64,000 bases of DNA, from assembly GCA_964458575.1 (NCBI GenBank), contig CAYWMD010000026.1:1-64000 (forward strand). Direction: 5' to 3'. The stretch comes from CAYWMD01 sp964458575 (GTDB lineage: Bacteria; Verrucomicrobiota; Verrucomicrobiia; Limisphaerales; JADLHS01). Position 1 is the first letter of the stretch. Each line of letters begins with the position of its first letter. Below, one piece after another: positions 19,080 to 27,518 of this stretch. Position numbers and translations under genes: made by a program. Under the pieces are notes generated by a model. The model searched no databases, was not told the origin of the DNA, and saw only the letters and a program-made list of their open reading frames with translations.

Positions 19080-19958
19080 ATGAAACGGAAGCTTGAATCA
19101 ATCCCGGCGGGTTTCCCCGCGATGGAAGACCTGACCGTCCGCGAAATTCGCGCCTACCTCGAACGCAGCCGTTCCATCCTCCTGCCCATCGGCATCACCG
19201 AGCAACACGGCCATCATCTGCCGCTTTCCACGGACTCGCTGATCGCGACGGGCCTCGGGCGGTTGGCTGGACAGCGGTTGAAAATGCTGGTCGCGCCGAC
19301 GTTCACGCAGAGTTATTCGGGCGGCTCATTGCCGGGAACGATCAACATTTCGCCCGCCGTCATGGCGCTGGCCATCAGCGAGAACCTGGCGTCTTTGGCG
19401 GCGCAGGGATTTCGGAATTTCTATTTGTTCCCCTGTCATGGTGGGAGCGAGAACATGCGGGCGCTGCAAGACGCGTTGCAAATGTTGTTGCGCAATAACC
19501 CTGCGTTCGCGGAAGCCTTGATCGCGTTGCTGCCGGTCTGGCGGATGAGTTCGCCTGGCAAAGGTTGGAACGCCGCGATGTCCGATCACGACTGGCACGC
19601 CGGTTGGCTGGAAACTTCGCTGGTCATGCACCTCGCGCCGGATCTGGTGCGCATGGACCAACTTGAACTGGATGCCGAACCGCTGCTGGGTCAAATGCGT
19701 GCGCACCCGGATAATTATCAGCAGGCCGAAAAAATCGTGGACGATCCGTTCGTGGTCGCGCGCCTCAGCCAGCGGCCGGACATGCAGGTCGGCGTCATGG
19801 GCGACCCGCATCGGGCGACCGCCGAGTTGGGGCGCGTGATTGCGGCGGACATCGTCAACAACCTGGTCGCGCGCATTTCCAAGATCGAATCCGGCGCGGA
19901 TGGACGGTACAAAAGCGTCCGTTTCGAACCAGCGCCGCTGATTCTCGACAAGGATTAA
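19080..19958 (+). CDS. Creatininase-family amidohydrolase
   Basis: 292 aa. The metal-binding signature of the creatininase fold is present: 'LPIGITEQHGHHLPLSTDS' (residues about 36-55; Glu, His and Asp ligands) and 'FPCHGGSENM' about 85 residues later, where family members usually have N-x-H-G-G-N. Enzymes of this family hydrolyse cyclic or linear amides (creatinine, formamides) with a binuclear metal centre. No signal peptide, so cytoplasmic. Gene direction diverges from the lipoprotein gene. The downstream aminotransferase is 223 bases away across a repeat pair. True substrate unknown; the substitution at the second motif argues against assuming creatinine. Confidence 0.8.
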   Translation: MKRKLESIPAGFPAMEDLTVREIRAYLERSRSILLPIGITEQHGHHLPLSTDSLIATGLGRLAGQRLKMLVAPTFTQSYSGGSLPGTINISPAVMALAISENLASLAAQGFRNFYLFPCHGGSENMRALQDALQMLLRNNPAFAEALIALLPVWRMSSPGKGWNAAMSDHDWHAGWLETSLVMHLAPDLVRMDQLELDAEPLLGQMRAHPDNYQQAEKIVDDPFVVARLSQRPDMQVGVMGDPHRATAELGRVIAADIVNNLVARISKIESGADGRYKSVRFEPAPLILDKD

Positions 19959-20024
19959 ATGGCTGGCGACCTATTCAGTAAAATGAACTGGACGCAACGA
20001 ATCGTCCTGGCACGGTCGAAGATT

Positions 20025-20161
20025 CTCCCTCTCCCAGCGGGAGAGGGCCGGGGTGAGGGAGAGCGCATCAAAACATCTGAGAGTATAGACATGAACCAAC
20101 CAACCGCAGTTTTCTGGAAGCTCTCCCTCACCCTTAATCCCTCTCCCGCTGGGAGAGGGCG
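20025..20161. repeat. Inverted pair of palindromic repeats (BIME-like)
   Basis: Unit one (20025-20063) is CTCCCTCTCCCAGCGGGAGA then GGGCCGGGGTGAGGGAGAG. Unit two (20121-20161) is its reverse complement in type: CTCTCCCTCACCC...CTCTCCCGCTGGGAGAGGG. Each has its own hairpin, and together they can pair across a 57-base spacer. It fills the gap between the creatininase and aminotransferase genes; a short open frame through it is not credible as a gene. Confidence 0.8.
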
Positions 20162-20181
20162 ATAACTTCAAAGGAGCAGGT

Positions 20182-21504
20182 ATGAAAACAAAGAAGAGCG
20201 TTTCCGATTTCCGTTACGACAGCAACGCCGCGCGCGTGCCGTGGGCCGCCGTTGGCCAGCCGGTGCGCGAAGCGGACGTGGCGCAGATCGTCCGCTTTCT
20301 GCTGAAGCCGGACGCGGGCAAAGCAGCCGCTTACGAAAAGCAATTCAAGCGTGTCGAACGCGAAGTGACCCAGTTGCGCCGGTTCGCCACTTATGCCGGA
20401 AAACTCACCCTCGGCAATTCCGTCACCAAGCTGGAGCAGCAACTGGCACAGTTACTCCACACCAAACACGCGCTATTCCTGACGAATTGGACCGCCGGTG
20501 CGGAGATCGTTTACAAATACGCGGGCCTGAAGGAAGGTGATGAGATCATTGCCCCGGCAATCACCTTCATTGCCACGATTGCGTACCCGCTGGCCGTCGG
20601 CGCAAAAGTTGTGCTCGCCGACGTTGACCCGCGCACGTTGAACATGGACCCGGCGGACGTGGCGCGGAAGATCACGCGCCGCACCAAGGTCATCGTTCCA
20701 GTTCACCTCGGCGGCTACCCGTGCGACATGGAGGCGATCATGAAGCTGGCCCGCCGCCACCACATCACCGTGTTCGAGGACGCCGCGCACGCGTTCGGCG
20801 CCAGCTATCGCGGTCGGATGTGCGGCACGATTGGCGATTTCGGCGGATTCAGTTTCCACGAAGTGAAGAACGTCACGTCGCTCGGCGAGGGCGGAATTCT
20901 CTGCACGAACCTGCCGTTCGGAAAGCAGTTGTCCAAAGCCCGCTTCCTCGGCCTCGACTTTAGCCGGCAGATTCCGAATTGGCTTTACGACGTGACGGCG
21001 ATTCAAGGCAAGAATGGTTGGTTCGCTGCGGGCAATCATTCCGCCACAGAAATCCAGGCGATTGGCCTGACGCAGCAAATGGCGCGGTTAAAGACAATTA
21101 TTGCCAAACGACGGCGCGCAGCGGAATACATGAACCGGCGACTCGCACGTGTCCCCGGCTTGATCACACCGCCGCTGGATGATCGCCGCATCCAGAGCAG
21201 CCATCATTTGTATCTACTGCAAGTTGACCCAGACAAGTTGGGCGCGGACGTGCAGGCTTTGAAAAAGAAACTGGCCGAGCGCGGTCTGGTACAAATTCCG
21301 CATTTCGCCCCGCTTTACAAATTCAGTGTCATGCGTCAACTCGGCTACAACACTCGTGCGCTCGAAGCATCCTGCCCCGTGGCGGAGGAAGCATTCCAAC
21401 GCCGGTTCACGCATCTGCCACTCTACGAATACGACGCCCGCCAGTTGCGGTTCATGGCGGACAGGATTATTGAGGCCGCCGCCGAACTTCGCGCCGGACG
21501 TTGA
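20182..21504 (+). CDS. DegT/DnrJ/EryC1/StrS-family PLP aminotransferase
   Basis: 440 aa, AAAGGAG 9 bases before the ATG. Family features: 'LGNSVTKLEQQLAQLLHTKHAL' near residue 75, 'GDEIIAPAITFIAT' near 120, 'VIVPVHLGGYPCDM' near 172, 'VFEDAAHAFGA' (Asp contacting PLP nitrogen) near 195, and the Schiff-base Lys in 'FSFHEVKNVTSLGEGG' near 229. These enzymes transaminate keto-sugars, often for surface polysaccharides, although some have lost catalysis. The active Lys is kept here. It is slightly longer than the usual 370-400 aa because of an N-terminal extension of about 60 residues (PDAGKAAAYEKQFKRVERE). Confidence 0.88.
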   Translation: MKTKKSVSDFRYDSNAARVPWAAVGQPVREADVAQIVRFLLKPDAGKAAAYEKQFKRVEREVTQLRRFATYAGKLTLGNSVTKLEQQLAQLLHTKHALFLTNWTAGAEIVYKYAGLKEGDEIIAPAITFIATIAYPLAVGAKVVLADVDPRTLNMDPADVARKITRRTKVIVPVHLGGYPCDMEAIMKLARRHHITVFEDAAHAFGASYRGRMCGTIGDFGGFSFHEVKNVTSLGEGGILCTNLPFGKQLSKARFLGLDFSRQIPNWLYDVTAIQGKNGWFAAGNHSATEIQAIGLTQQMARLKTIIAKRRRAAEYMNRRLARVPGLITPPLDDRRIQSSHHLYLLQVDPDKLGADVQALKKKLAERGLVQIPHFAPLYKFSVMRQLGYNTRALEASCPVAEEAFQRRFTHLPLYEYDARQLRFMADRIIEAAAELRAGR

Positions 21505-21652
21505 GAAAGTTCACATGCAACGCCGGTCGGCGACTCGCATCGTCACCTCAACCTTGGGATGATATCTTCATTTTATCCAACACTGCTTGCAAAGTCACCC
21601 TTGACACATCAAAACTTCTCTGCGAGCTAAGCAACGTAGGATTGCTGGGAAA

Positions 21653-22864
21653 GTGAATCAAACTAGGCTTATGAGAGCTCTCCATTCCGTCAAGGTAATC
21701 GGACGCATAGCTGGGATCTTACTCTGCGTGTCGGTCCCGTCCGGGGTCAAACTTCAGGCTGGGGGCACGGTGGCCGCTTGGGGTTACTTTTACGACATGA
21801 CGTTCGGGGTTGAAAGATCGCGCGAAATGCATGTTCCTGCCGGGCTCTCGAACGTGATTGCCATTGCAGCGGGTAGCCAGCACGCACTCGCGCTCCGAGC
21901 AGACGGAACGGTGGCCGCTTGGGGAGATCCCAACTTCGGCAACACGAACGTTCCCTCCGGACTGACCAACGTGATTGCACTCGCGGGGGGCTATTGGCAC
22001 TCGCTGGCACTTTTGAGCGATGGAGGTGTCGTGATGTGGGGATTCACCAATTCTATTCCAGCCTCTCCGCCCGGTCTGTCCAACGTGGTGGCGATTGCCG
22101 CCGGTTTCTTCTACAATATCATTCTTCGTCAGGACGGCACAGTGGTCGCTTGGGGAGATGCGTCCTCGCCGACCAATGTTCCCTCCGATTTGACAAACGT
22201 TGTCGCCATTGCTGGTGGCTACAATCATTGTCTTGCGCTAAAGGCGGACGGCACACTAGTCACCTGGGGGATTTATCCAACAAATGAGCCGCCCGACCTT
22301 ACAGACGTGATTTCAGTCGAGTGTCGTCCAAAGCGCAGCCTCGCCCTGCATGCCAATGGAACCGTCAACTCGTGGGGTGATGACTATTTCTACGTTTCGG
22401 GACCAACGAACGTGCCATCCAACTTGACCAATGTCGTAGCGATATCGGACGGGGGCACTCATGGTTTGGCGCTGAAGAGCGACGGAACGGCCATTGCTTG
22501 GGGTTCGTATAAGAGTTTTAACTACACGTGGCCTCCCTTTGTGGCTAATTATGCGGCGTATACACCCGCCGGTTTAAGCAACGTGATCGCAATTGCAGCA
22601 GGTGAGGATTTCGACGTGGCTTTGATCGGGGACAGCCCGCCACGGTTGTCTGAGCGGTTGATTAATCCAACGATTTCATCGAACACTTTTCAGGTCTCTC
22701 TGTGCACTCAAATGGGGAGAGTTTACCGACTGGAGTACAAGAGTTCCTTGGACGAGACGAATTGGACAGCCTTCCCGCTTGTTGTTGGGACTGGAGAGAC
22801 ACTTCTACTAACTGACACTACGGTGATGGACGCACAAAGATTTTACCGTGTTCGTCGGTGGTAA
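21653..22864 (+). CDS. Secreted RCC1-repeat protein with FYRVR C-terminal domain
   Basis: 403 aa. N-terminal signal-like helix (VIGRIAGILLCVSVPSG). The middle consists of RCC1-type beta-propeller blades of about 45 residues, recognisable by 'VPAGLSNVIAIAAGSQHALALRADGTVAAWG' and its repeats (VPSGLTNVIALAGG, VPSDLTNVVAIAGG, VPSNLTNVVAISDG). The last ~70 residues form a different domain ('YRLEYKSSLDETNWTAF ... RFYRVRRW') shared with other exported proteins here. The start is ambiguous between GTG 21653 and ATG 21671; neither has a strong ribosome-binding site. In eukaryotes RCC1 propellers bind proteins, but bacterial secreted versions have no settled role. It converges tail-to-tail with gatB. 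Confidence 0.85.
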   Translation: MNQTRLMRALHSVKVIGRIAGILLCVSVPSGVKLQAGGTVAAWGYFYDMTFGVERSREMHVPAGLSNVIAIAAGSQHALALRADGTVAAWGDPNFGNTNVPSGLTNVIALAGGYWHSLALLSDGGVVMWGFTNSIPASPPGLSNVVAIAAGFFYNIILRQDGTVVAWGDASSPTNVPSDLTNVVAIAGGYNHCLALKADGTLVTWGIYPTNEPPDLTDVISVECRPKRSLALHANGTVNSWGDDYFYVSGPTNVPSNLTNVVAISDGGTHGLALKSDGTAIAWGSYKSFNYTWPPFVANYAAYTPAGLSNVIAIAAGEDFDVALIGDSPPRLSERLINPTISSNTFQVSLCTQMGRVYRLEYKSSLDETNWTAFPLVVGTGETLLLTDTTVMDAQRFYRVRRW

Positions 22865-22883
22865 AACACGCGCTCTTCCAAGC

Positions 22884-24371
22884 CTAGTTCTTCAACTTCC
22901 CCTCCAGAATTTCCCCCACCAAGGCCGGGTTCGCCTTGCCCTTGCTCAGTTTCATCACCTGGCCTTTGAGGAAATTCAGCGCGGCGACTTTGCCGGCTTT
23001 GAAATCCGCCGCCGGACCGGGATTGGCGGCGATGGCCTCGTCGCAGAATTTTTCAATCGCGCCGGTGTCGCTGACTTGAGCAAGGCCGCGTTCCTGAACG
23101 ATGGCCGCCGGAGATTTGCCGGTGTCGAACATCTCTGCGAAGACCTGCTGGGCGGCGGAACTGCTGATCGTTTTGTTCTCCACCAAACCGATGAGTTCAA
23201 GCAGGGCGTCCGGCGGAAATTTCAATTCCTTAATAGTAGCAGCCGACGTGAGGAGGCTCTGATCGTTTCCCGCTTCTTCAGTTAGAGCCTCGTTACCTCG
23301 GCTGCTACTTTCCGAGAGTTTCGCCTGCAAATTGTTGATGACCCAGTTCGCCACCGCCTTCGGATTCTTCGCCCGTTTCGCAATGCCCTCAAAGTAGTTT
23401 CCCAGCTCGACGTTGCTCTTGAATACTCCCGCGTCGCCCGCCGGCAACTGATAATCGCGCATGAAGCGTTGTTTCCGTGCGGCAGGCAGCTCGACCACGC
23501 GCGACTTTACCTCCGCTAGCCACGCGTCATCCGGCGCGAGCGGCATTAGGTCGGGATCGGGAAAATAGCGATAGTCATGCGCGTCCTCTTTCGTGCGCAT
23601 CTGTTCGGTGATGCCGGTCACGTCGTCCCAGCGCCGTGTGGATTGAATTAGTTTCTCCCCACGCTTCACCGCCTCGATCTGCCGCGGGATTTCGAATTCC
23701 AGCGCGCGGCGCACGCCGGAGAAGCTGTTCATGTTCTTGATCTCGATCTTCGCGCCGAGTTCCTTCGTGCCCTTGGGCCGGACGCTTACGTTCACGTCGC
23801 AACGCACCATGCCCTTTTCCATGTCGCAATCGCTCACGCCGCCTTGCACGAGGATCTCCTTGAGCGCGTTGAGATATTCATAGGCCATGTCCGCGCTGGT
23901 GATGTCCGGTTCGGAAACAATTTCCATGAGCGGCACGCCGGCGCGATTGAAGTCCACGCCGCTGTTCCGTTCGAAATGCGTGCTCTTGCCCACGTCCTCT
24001 TCCAGGTGCGCCCGGGTGATGCGCACTTTGGACGTGCCGCTGCCGAACTCAAACTCCACGAAGCCATTTGCCGTGGACGGCTTGTCGTATTGCGTGAGCT
24101 GGTAATTCTTCGGCATGTCCGGATAGAAATAACTTTTCCGGTCGAACTTCGCGAAGCGGGGAATCTCGCAGTTCAGCAGGTAACCGGTCAGCACGGTGAG
24201 ACGCAGCGCTTCTTCATTCGGCACGGGCAATACGCCGGGCAGTCCGAGGCAGACCGGGCAAACGTTCGTGTTCGGCTCGGCGCCAAAAGCATTCGCGCAA
24301 CCGCACCACATTTTTGACTTCGTCTTGAGCTGGACGTGCGTTTCCAGACCGATGACCGCTTCGTATTCCAT
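22884..24371 (-). CDS. gatB: Aspartyl/glutamyl-tRNA(Asn/Gln) amidotransferase subunit B
   Basis: 495 aa. Unmistakable GatB: starts MEYEAVIGLETHVQL, then 'CGCANAFGAEPNTNVCPVCLGLPG' (zinc-type Cys pairs), 'FDRKSYFYPDMPKNYQLTQYD', 'GVPLMEIVSEPDI', 'MRCDVNVSV'-like 'MVRCDVNVSVRPKG', and a YqeY-type C-terminal region. It carries out part of the transamidation of mischarged Glu-tRNA(Gln)/Asp-tRNA(Asn) in the cytoplasm with GatA and GatC, which are not in the window. The protein is longer than usual because a 75-bp palindrome (23235-23309) adds exactly 25 residues (SSSRGNEALTEE... to ...LLTSAAT) in the linker before the C-terminal domain, where length variation is tolerated. Confidence 0.97.
   Translation of the reverse strand: MEYEAVIGLETHVQLKTKSKMWCGCANAFGAEPNTNVCPVCLGLPGVLPVPNEEALRLTVLTGYLLNCEIPRFAKFDRKSYFYPDMPKNYQLTQYDKPSTANGFVEFEFGSGTSKVRITRAHLEEDVGKSTHFERNSGVDFNRAGVPLMEIVSEPDITSADMAYEYLNALKEILVQGGVSDCDMEKGMVRCDVNVSVRPKGTKELGAKIEIKNMNSFSGVRRALEFEIPRQIEAVKRGEKLIQSTRRWDDVTGITEQMRTKEDAHDYRYFPDPDLMPLAPDDAWLAEVKSRVVELPAARKQRFMRDYQLPAGDAGVFKSNVELGNYFEGIAKRAKNPKAVANWVINNLQAKLSESSSRGNEALTEEAGNDQSLLTSAATIKELKFPPDALLELIGLVENKTISSSAAQQVFAEMFDTGKSPAAIVQERGLAQVSDTGAIEKFCDEAIAANPGPAADFKAGKVAALNFLKGQVMKLSKGKANPALVGEILEGKLKN
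23235..23309. repeat. 75-bp palindromic element inserted in frame in gatB
   Basis: Left arm 23235-23260 and right arm 23284-23309 are inverted 26-base repeats. Both have AGTAGCAGCCG outside and GAGGCTCT inside, and they differ only in the middle seven bases. The length is a multiple of three with no stop in the gatB frame. The encoded residues have no counterpart I recall in other GatB proteins. Confidence 0.85.
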
Positions 24372-24387
24372 AGGGCGGGGAGAGTTT

Positions 24388-24416
24388 AACCACGGATGAC
24401 ACGGATGAACACGGAT
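24388..24416 (+). repeat. Short 'ACGGATGAACACGGAT' repeat
   Basis: AACCACGGATGACACGGATG then AACACGGAT, three near-copies of an ACGGAT motif in the gap between the divergent gatB and UroD-family genes. Units of this kind recur in many environmental bacterial genomes. An upstream extension of the UroD frame reads through it, which is why I start that gene downstream. Confidence 0.6.
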
Positions 24417-24500
24417 TTTTCATTGGGCAGCCGTTGCGATTTCCGGCTAAATTCCCGGCGCGGGTTTGCTGGTCGCGACAAATGTCCGCCAGCCGGGTAT

Positions 24501-25469
24501 ATGAAAATTGCATTCACACCAGCGGTTTATGAACACGCCGCCCGGTTCGTCGGGCGGACACCTTGGGAGGTTTCACGCGATCTGGAACTCATGTTCGAGG
24601 GGCATCGCCGCGCTTACCTGGAATATCGCCATCAAGTCATCGTCGTCGGCATTGACATCTACAATCTTGAAGCCGAAGCCTACGGCTCAAAAATCGAACC
24701 GTGCGAAGGCGACGCCATCCCTGCGATCCATAAACCTCTGCTCTCGACGATGGAGGAAGGCTTGGCGCTGAAGCCGTTTGATCCGCAGCGCGACGGGCGC
24801 ATTGCCATGTCCATCGCCGTGGCGCAACGGTTGAAGCGCGAATTTCCGCAAGCCGACGTGCGCATCCCGGTGGCCGGACCGTTCTCGATCGCTTTCAACC
24901 TGCGTGGCATCACGGCACTTTGCGAAGACTCCGCGTTGCGGCCGGAGGACACGGCGAAGTTGCTCATGCACCTCGCGGAAAACCAAGCTGTGTTGTGCCG
25001 TGCCGTCGCGGCGGCCGGATTGGATGTGGCGTTCTTTGAGTCTGCCGCCGCGCCGCCGATTCTTTCGCCCCGGCAGTTCCGCGAACTGGAATTGCCCGCG
25101 TTGAAACGCATTCTGCAACTCGCCGCCGATTGCGTCGGGCACGCTGTGCCGTGCATCATGGGGGGAAATACGTTTCCGATTCTCGATGAGTTGCTTTCCA
25201 CCGGCACGAGTTTCCTTGTGTGCAACGTGGAAACCAACCAGGCCGCGTTCGTTGAACGCGTCTGGCGCACGCATCCGCACGTGAAGATTCGCGTAAACCT
25301 CGATCCCGGTATCGTTGCCTGCCGCGATCCCGAGCGCATCTACCGTGCGATTGACCGGTTGCTGGAAATAGTCGGTGACCGAACGAATTGCGTCATGGGC
25401 AGCGGCGCGTTGCCCTTTGAAACGCCGCCGGAAAATGTCCGGCTGATCCGCGACTATCTGGCGAAGTAG
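24501..25469 (+). CDS. Uroporphyrinogen decarboxylase (UroD)-family protein
   Basis: 322 aa from the ATG at 24501; the longer frame upstream crosses a dispersed repeat and was rejected. It shows the UroD/methylcobalamin methyltransferase barrel pattern: 'VIVVGIDIYNLEAEAYG', 'DVRIPVAGPFSIAFNL', 'AAGLDVAFFESAAAPPILSP', 'VPCIMGGNTFPILDELLSTG', 'VKIRVNLDPGIVA' and a terminal 'VMGSGALPFETPPENVRLI'. In this superfamily true haem-pathway UroD is the minority; many members are corrinoid-dependent methyltransferases or of unknown role. I see no haem-biosynthesis neighbours. It diverges from gatB and is followed by a two-component system. A second family member, only distantly similar, lies at 62640-63914. 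Confidence 0.75.
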   Translation: MKIAFTPAVYEHAARFVGRTPWEVSRDLELMFEGHRRAYLEYRHQVIVVGIDIYNLEAEAYGSKIEPCEGDAIPAIHKPLLSTMEEGLALKPFDPQRDGRIAMSIAVAQRLKREFPQADVRIPVAGPFSIAFNLRGITALCEDSALRPEDTAKLLMHLAENQAVLCRAVAAAGLDVAFFESAAAPPILSPRQFRELELPALKRILQLAADCVGHAVPCIMGGNTFPILDELLSTGTSFLVCNVETNQAAFVERVWRTHPHVKIRVNLDPGIVACRDPERIYRAIDRLLEIVGDRTNCVMGSGALPFETPPENVRLIRDYLAK

Positions 25470-25587
25470 CTTTGCTGGCTGTTTCGTGGGCGCATGGAAT
25501 GCACCAATGGCGAACGGAACACCAGCCGGATTTTCCCCAAAGCCCGGTCTTTCAAATTGCCATTGCCTCAGGTAACAATCCCGCGTC

Positions 25588-26265
25588 ATGCGCATTCTCG
25601 TCGCCGAAGACAGCGGCAAAGTTGCCGAACATATCCGCCAGGGTCTGGCAGCGGAGGGTTATGCGGTGGACGTGGCGGCGGACGGTGATGAAGCGCTCTG
25701 GCTGGCGCAGTCGAATCCGTACGACGCGCTGGTGCTGGACGTCATGATGCCCGCCGCTGACGGCTTTACCGTTGTGCGCCAACTGCGTCGCAAAAAAATC
25801 ACGACGCCGGTGCTCTTTCTGACTTCGCGGGCCGAGGTGGAAGATCGCGTGCGCGGATTGGACGCGGGCGGCGACGATTATCTGACCAAGCCGTTCTCGA
25901 TGGCCGAATTGCTGGCGCGCTTGCGGGCGTTGCTGCGGCGGCAACGGCCCCAAGCGAGCAATGTCGTGCGGGTCGCGGATCTGGAACTCGATTTGGTGGC
26001 GCACCACGCGACGCGCGCGGGGGAGCGGATCGAACTGACCCGCCGCGAGTTTGCACTGCTGGAATTTCTGATGAGCGCCTCGCCCAAGGCGGTGAGCAAG
26101 GCGGCGATCATCGAACATGTCTGGGACCAGCATTTCGATTCGCAAACCAACGTGGTGAACGTTTACATCAAGATGCTGCGGACCAAGATTGACCGGCCGG
26201 GCTGGCGACCGTTGCTGCACACGGTGCGTGGGGTGGGCTTCGTATTGCGGGAGGAGTGGACGTGA
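25588..26265 (+). CDS. OmpR/PhoB-family response regulator
   Basis: 225 aa. Receiver domain (residues 1-115) with acidic pocket 'VAED', phospho-acceptor Asp51 in 'LVLDVMMPAADG', Thr/Ser in 'FLTSRAEVEDR' and Lys in 'YLTKPFSMAEL'. Then comes a winged-helix DNA-binding domain (about 128-222) with 'LTRREFALLEFLM', 'VNVYIKMLRTKID' and 'LLHTVRGVGFVL'. It is a transcription factor phosphorylated by the partner kinase, whose gene overlaps it by 4 bases. Closest by eye to the CusR/QseB-like group. Target genes cannot be told from the sequence. Confidence 0.95.
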   Translation: MRILVAEDSGKVAEHIRQGLAAEGYAVDVAADGDEALWLAQSNPYDALVLDVMMPAADGFTVVRQLRRKKITTPVLFLTSRAEVEDRVRGLDAGGDDYLTKPFSMAELLARLRALLRRQRPQASNVVRVADLELDLVAHHATRAGERIELTRREFALLEFLMSASPKAVSKAAIIEHVWDQHFDSQTNVVNVYIKMLRTKIDRPGWRPLLHTVRGVGFVLREEWT

Positions 26266-27377
26266 AATCGTTGCGCGCGCGACTGACCGTGTGGTTTGCG
26301 TCCGGCCTGGTGCTGGTGCTGGTAGTGTTCGTTGTCTTCACCTACCGATTGCTGGACGCGGAGTTGCGTCAGAAAAGCTGGCAGCGCGATTATCCGAATC
26401 ATCCGGATTGGAAGCTGCACGGCAGTTACTCGGACGCGGAGGTCAAGGACATCATGGGCGAACTGGTGGAGACCTCGCTGTTGTACGGCATTCCGCTGGC
26501 GTTGGCGACGCTGCTGCTCGGCTACTGGCTGGCGCGGAAATCGGTGAAGCCCATTGCCGCCGTGAACCGGCAGTTGCAGGTCATCCGGGCGCAGAACCTC
26601 TCACAACGCATCCAACTGCCGGAGCCGGACGAGGAATTCCGCGATCTGGTCCGCTACATCAACGAATTGCTGGCGCGTTTGGAAAAATCATTCAACGACA
26701 TGAGCGAATATGCGGCGAAGGTGGCCCATGAACTCCGCACGCCGCTGGCCATCCTGCGGCTCAAGGTGGAACAAGCCGGGCCGCAGTTGCCGCCGGACCT
26801 CGCCGAGGAATTACAGGCGGAACTGCATCAACTTTCGCACGTGGTGGACCAGTCCCTCCTGATTGCAAAAGCCGAGCAGGGCCGGTTGGTGCTGGCGCCG
26901 CGCGCGTTCGATCTCGCCGCGCTCGTGGCCGAAGTGGCGGAGGATTTTTCCCTGCTGGCGCGCGAGGAGCATCGCCGGTTGAAACTGAGCAACCAGCCGC
27001 CGCAACGCGTCCACGCGGACCCGAAGTATGCGAAGCAGATGATTCACACCCTGCTGGAGAACGCGCTCAAGCACGGCCAGGGAGAAATCCGCGTCCACCT
27101 GCGCGGCGCGAGCGGTTTCACCGTGTTGACGATTTCGAACCGGCTGCGCGCCCGCTCGCCGGATCAGAAGGAGTCGCTGGGGTTGGGCCTCCGGGTCGTG
27201 AGCAGTCTGCTGGGTCTGCAACCAGCCCTCAAGTTCCGGCAGCGCTCCCACGCCGGTTGCTACGCGATACGGCTCGCGTTTCCCGCGCCCACAACTTCCG
27301 ACGCAGAACCATCGCGCCCTTCAGCGAACGAATCGCACGATCCGCAGATCCTTGGAGCCAGGCCGACCGGGCGCTGA
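26262..27377 (+). CDS. Membrane sensor histidine kinase
   Basis: 371 aa from GTG 26262, which overlaps the regulator stop as GTGA behind GGGAGGAG. Two membrane helices (about 9-30 and 72-90) flank a short periplasmic loop of about 40 residues, then a HAMP linker (RKSVKPIAAVNRQLQ...). H-box 'AAKVAHELRTPLAIL' with His about 156. N-box 'HTLLENALKHG'. The usual D-x-G-x-G box is replaced by 'ISNRLRA', and the G2 region reads 'LGLGLRVVSSLLG', a pattern seen in a recognised subgroup of kinases, so it is probably active. With so small a sensor loop it may sense an ion or membrane state. About 45 extra residues at the C-terminus are low in recognisable structure. Confidence 0.92.
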   Translation: MKSLRARLTVWFASGLVLVLVVFVVFTYRLLDAELRQKSWQRDYPNHPDWKLHGSYSDAEVKDIMGELVETSLLYGIPLALATLLLGYWLARKSVKPIAAVNRQLQVIRAQNLSQRIQLPEPDEEFRDLVRYINELLARLEKSFNDMSEYAAKVAHELRTPLAILRLKVEQAGPQLPPDLAEELQAELHQLSHVVDQSLLIAKAEQGRLVLAPRAFDLAALVAEVAEDFSLLAREEHRRLKLSNQPPQRVHADPKYAKQMIHTLLENALKHGQGEIRVHLRGASGFTVLTISNRLRARSPDQKESLGLGLRVVSSLLGLQPALKFRQRSHAGCYAIRLAFPAPTTSDAEPSRPSANESHDPQILGARPTGR

Positions 27378-27518
27378 CCGTTTCTTGCGGGTCCGCCAAC
27401 AATCAGGCCCGGATTTCTAAGTCTTTTTTAATCTTCCCTCGCAGCAACTTTTAATTCGCGACTGCGATACTGTGTTCGTTGAAACCCGACGTGTCGCCCA
27501 GTTGATCGCATCAATGAT

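Noticed and set aside
19959..20165. 68-codon open frame right after the creatininase gene
   Set aside because: It consists almost wholly of the two palindromic repeats (LPLPAGEGRGEGER, LTLNPSPAGRGR).
26262..27377. Histidine kinase is inactive because the D-x-G-x-G box is missing
   Set aside because: The H-box and N-box are intact, and the variant I-S-N / GLGLR pattern occurs in a known kinase subgroup.
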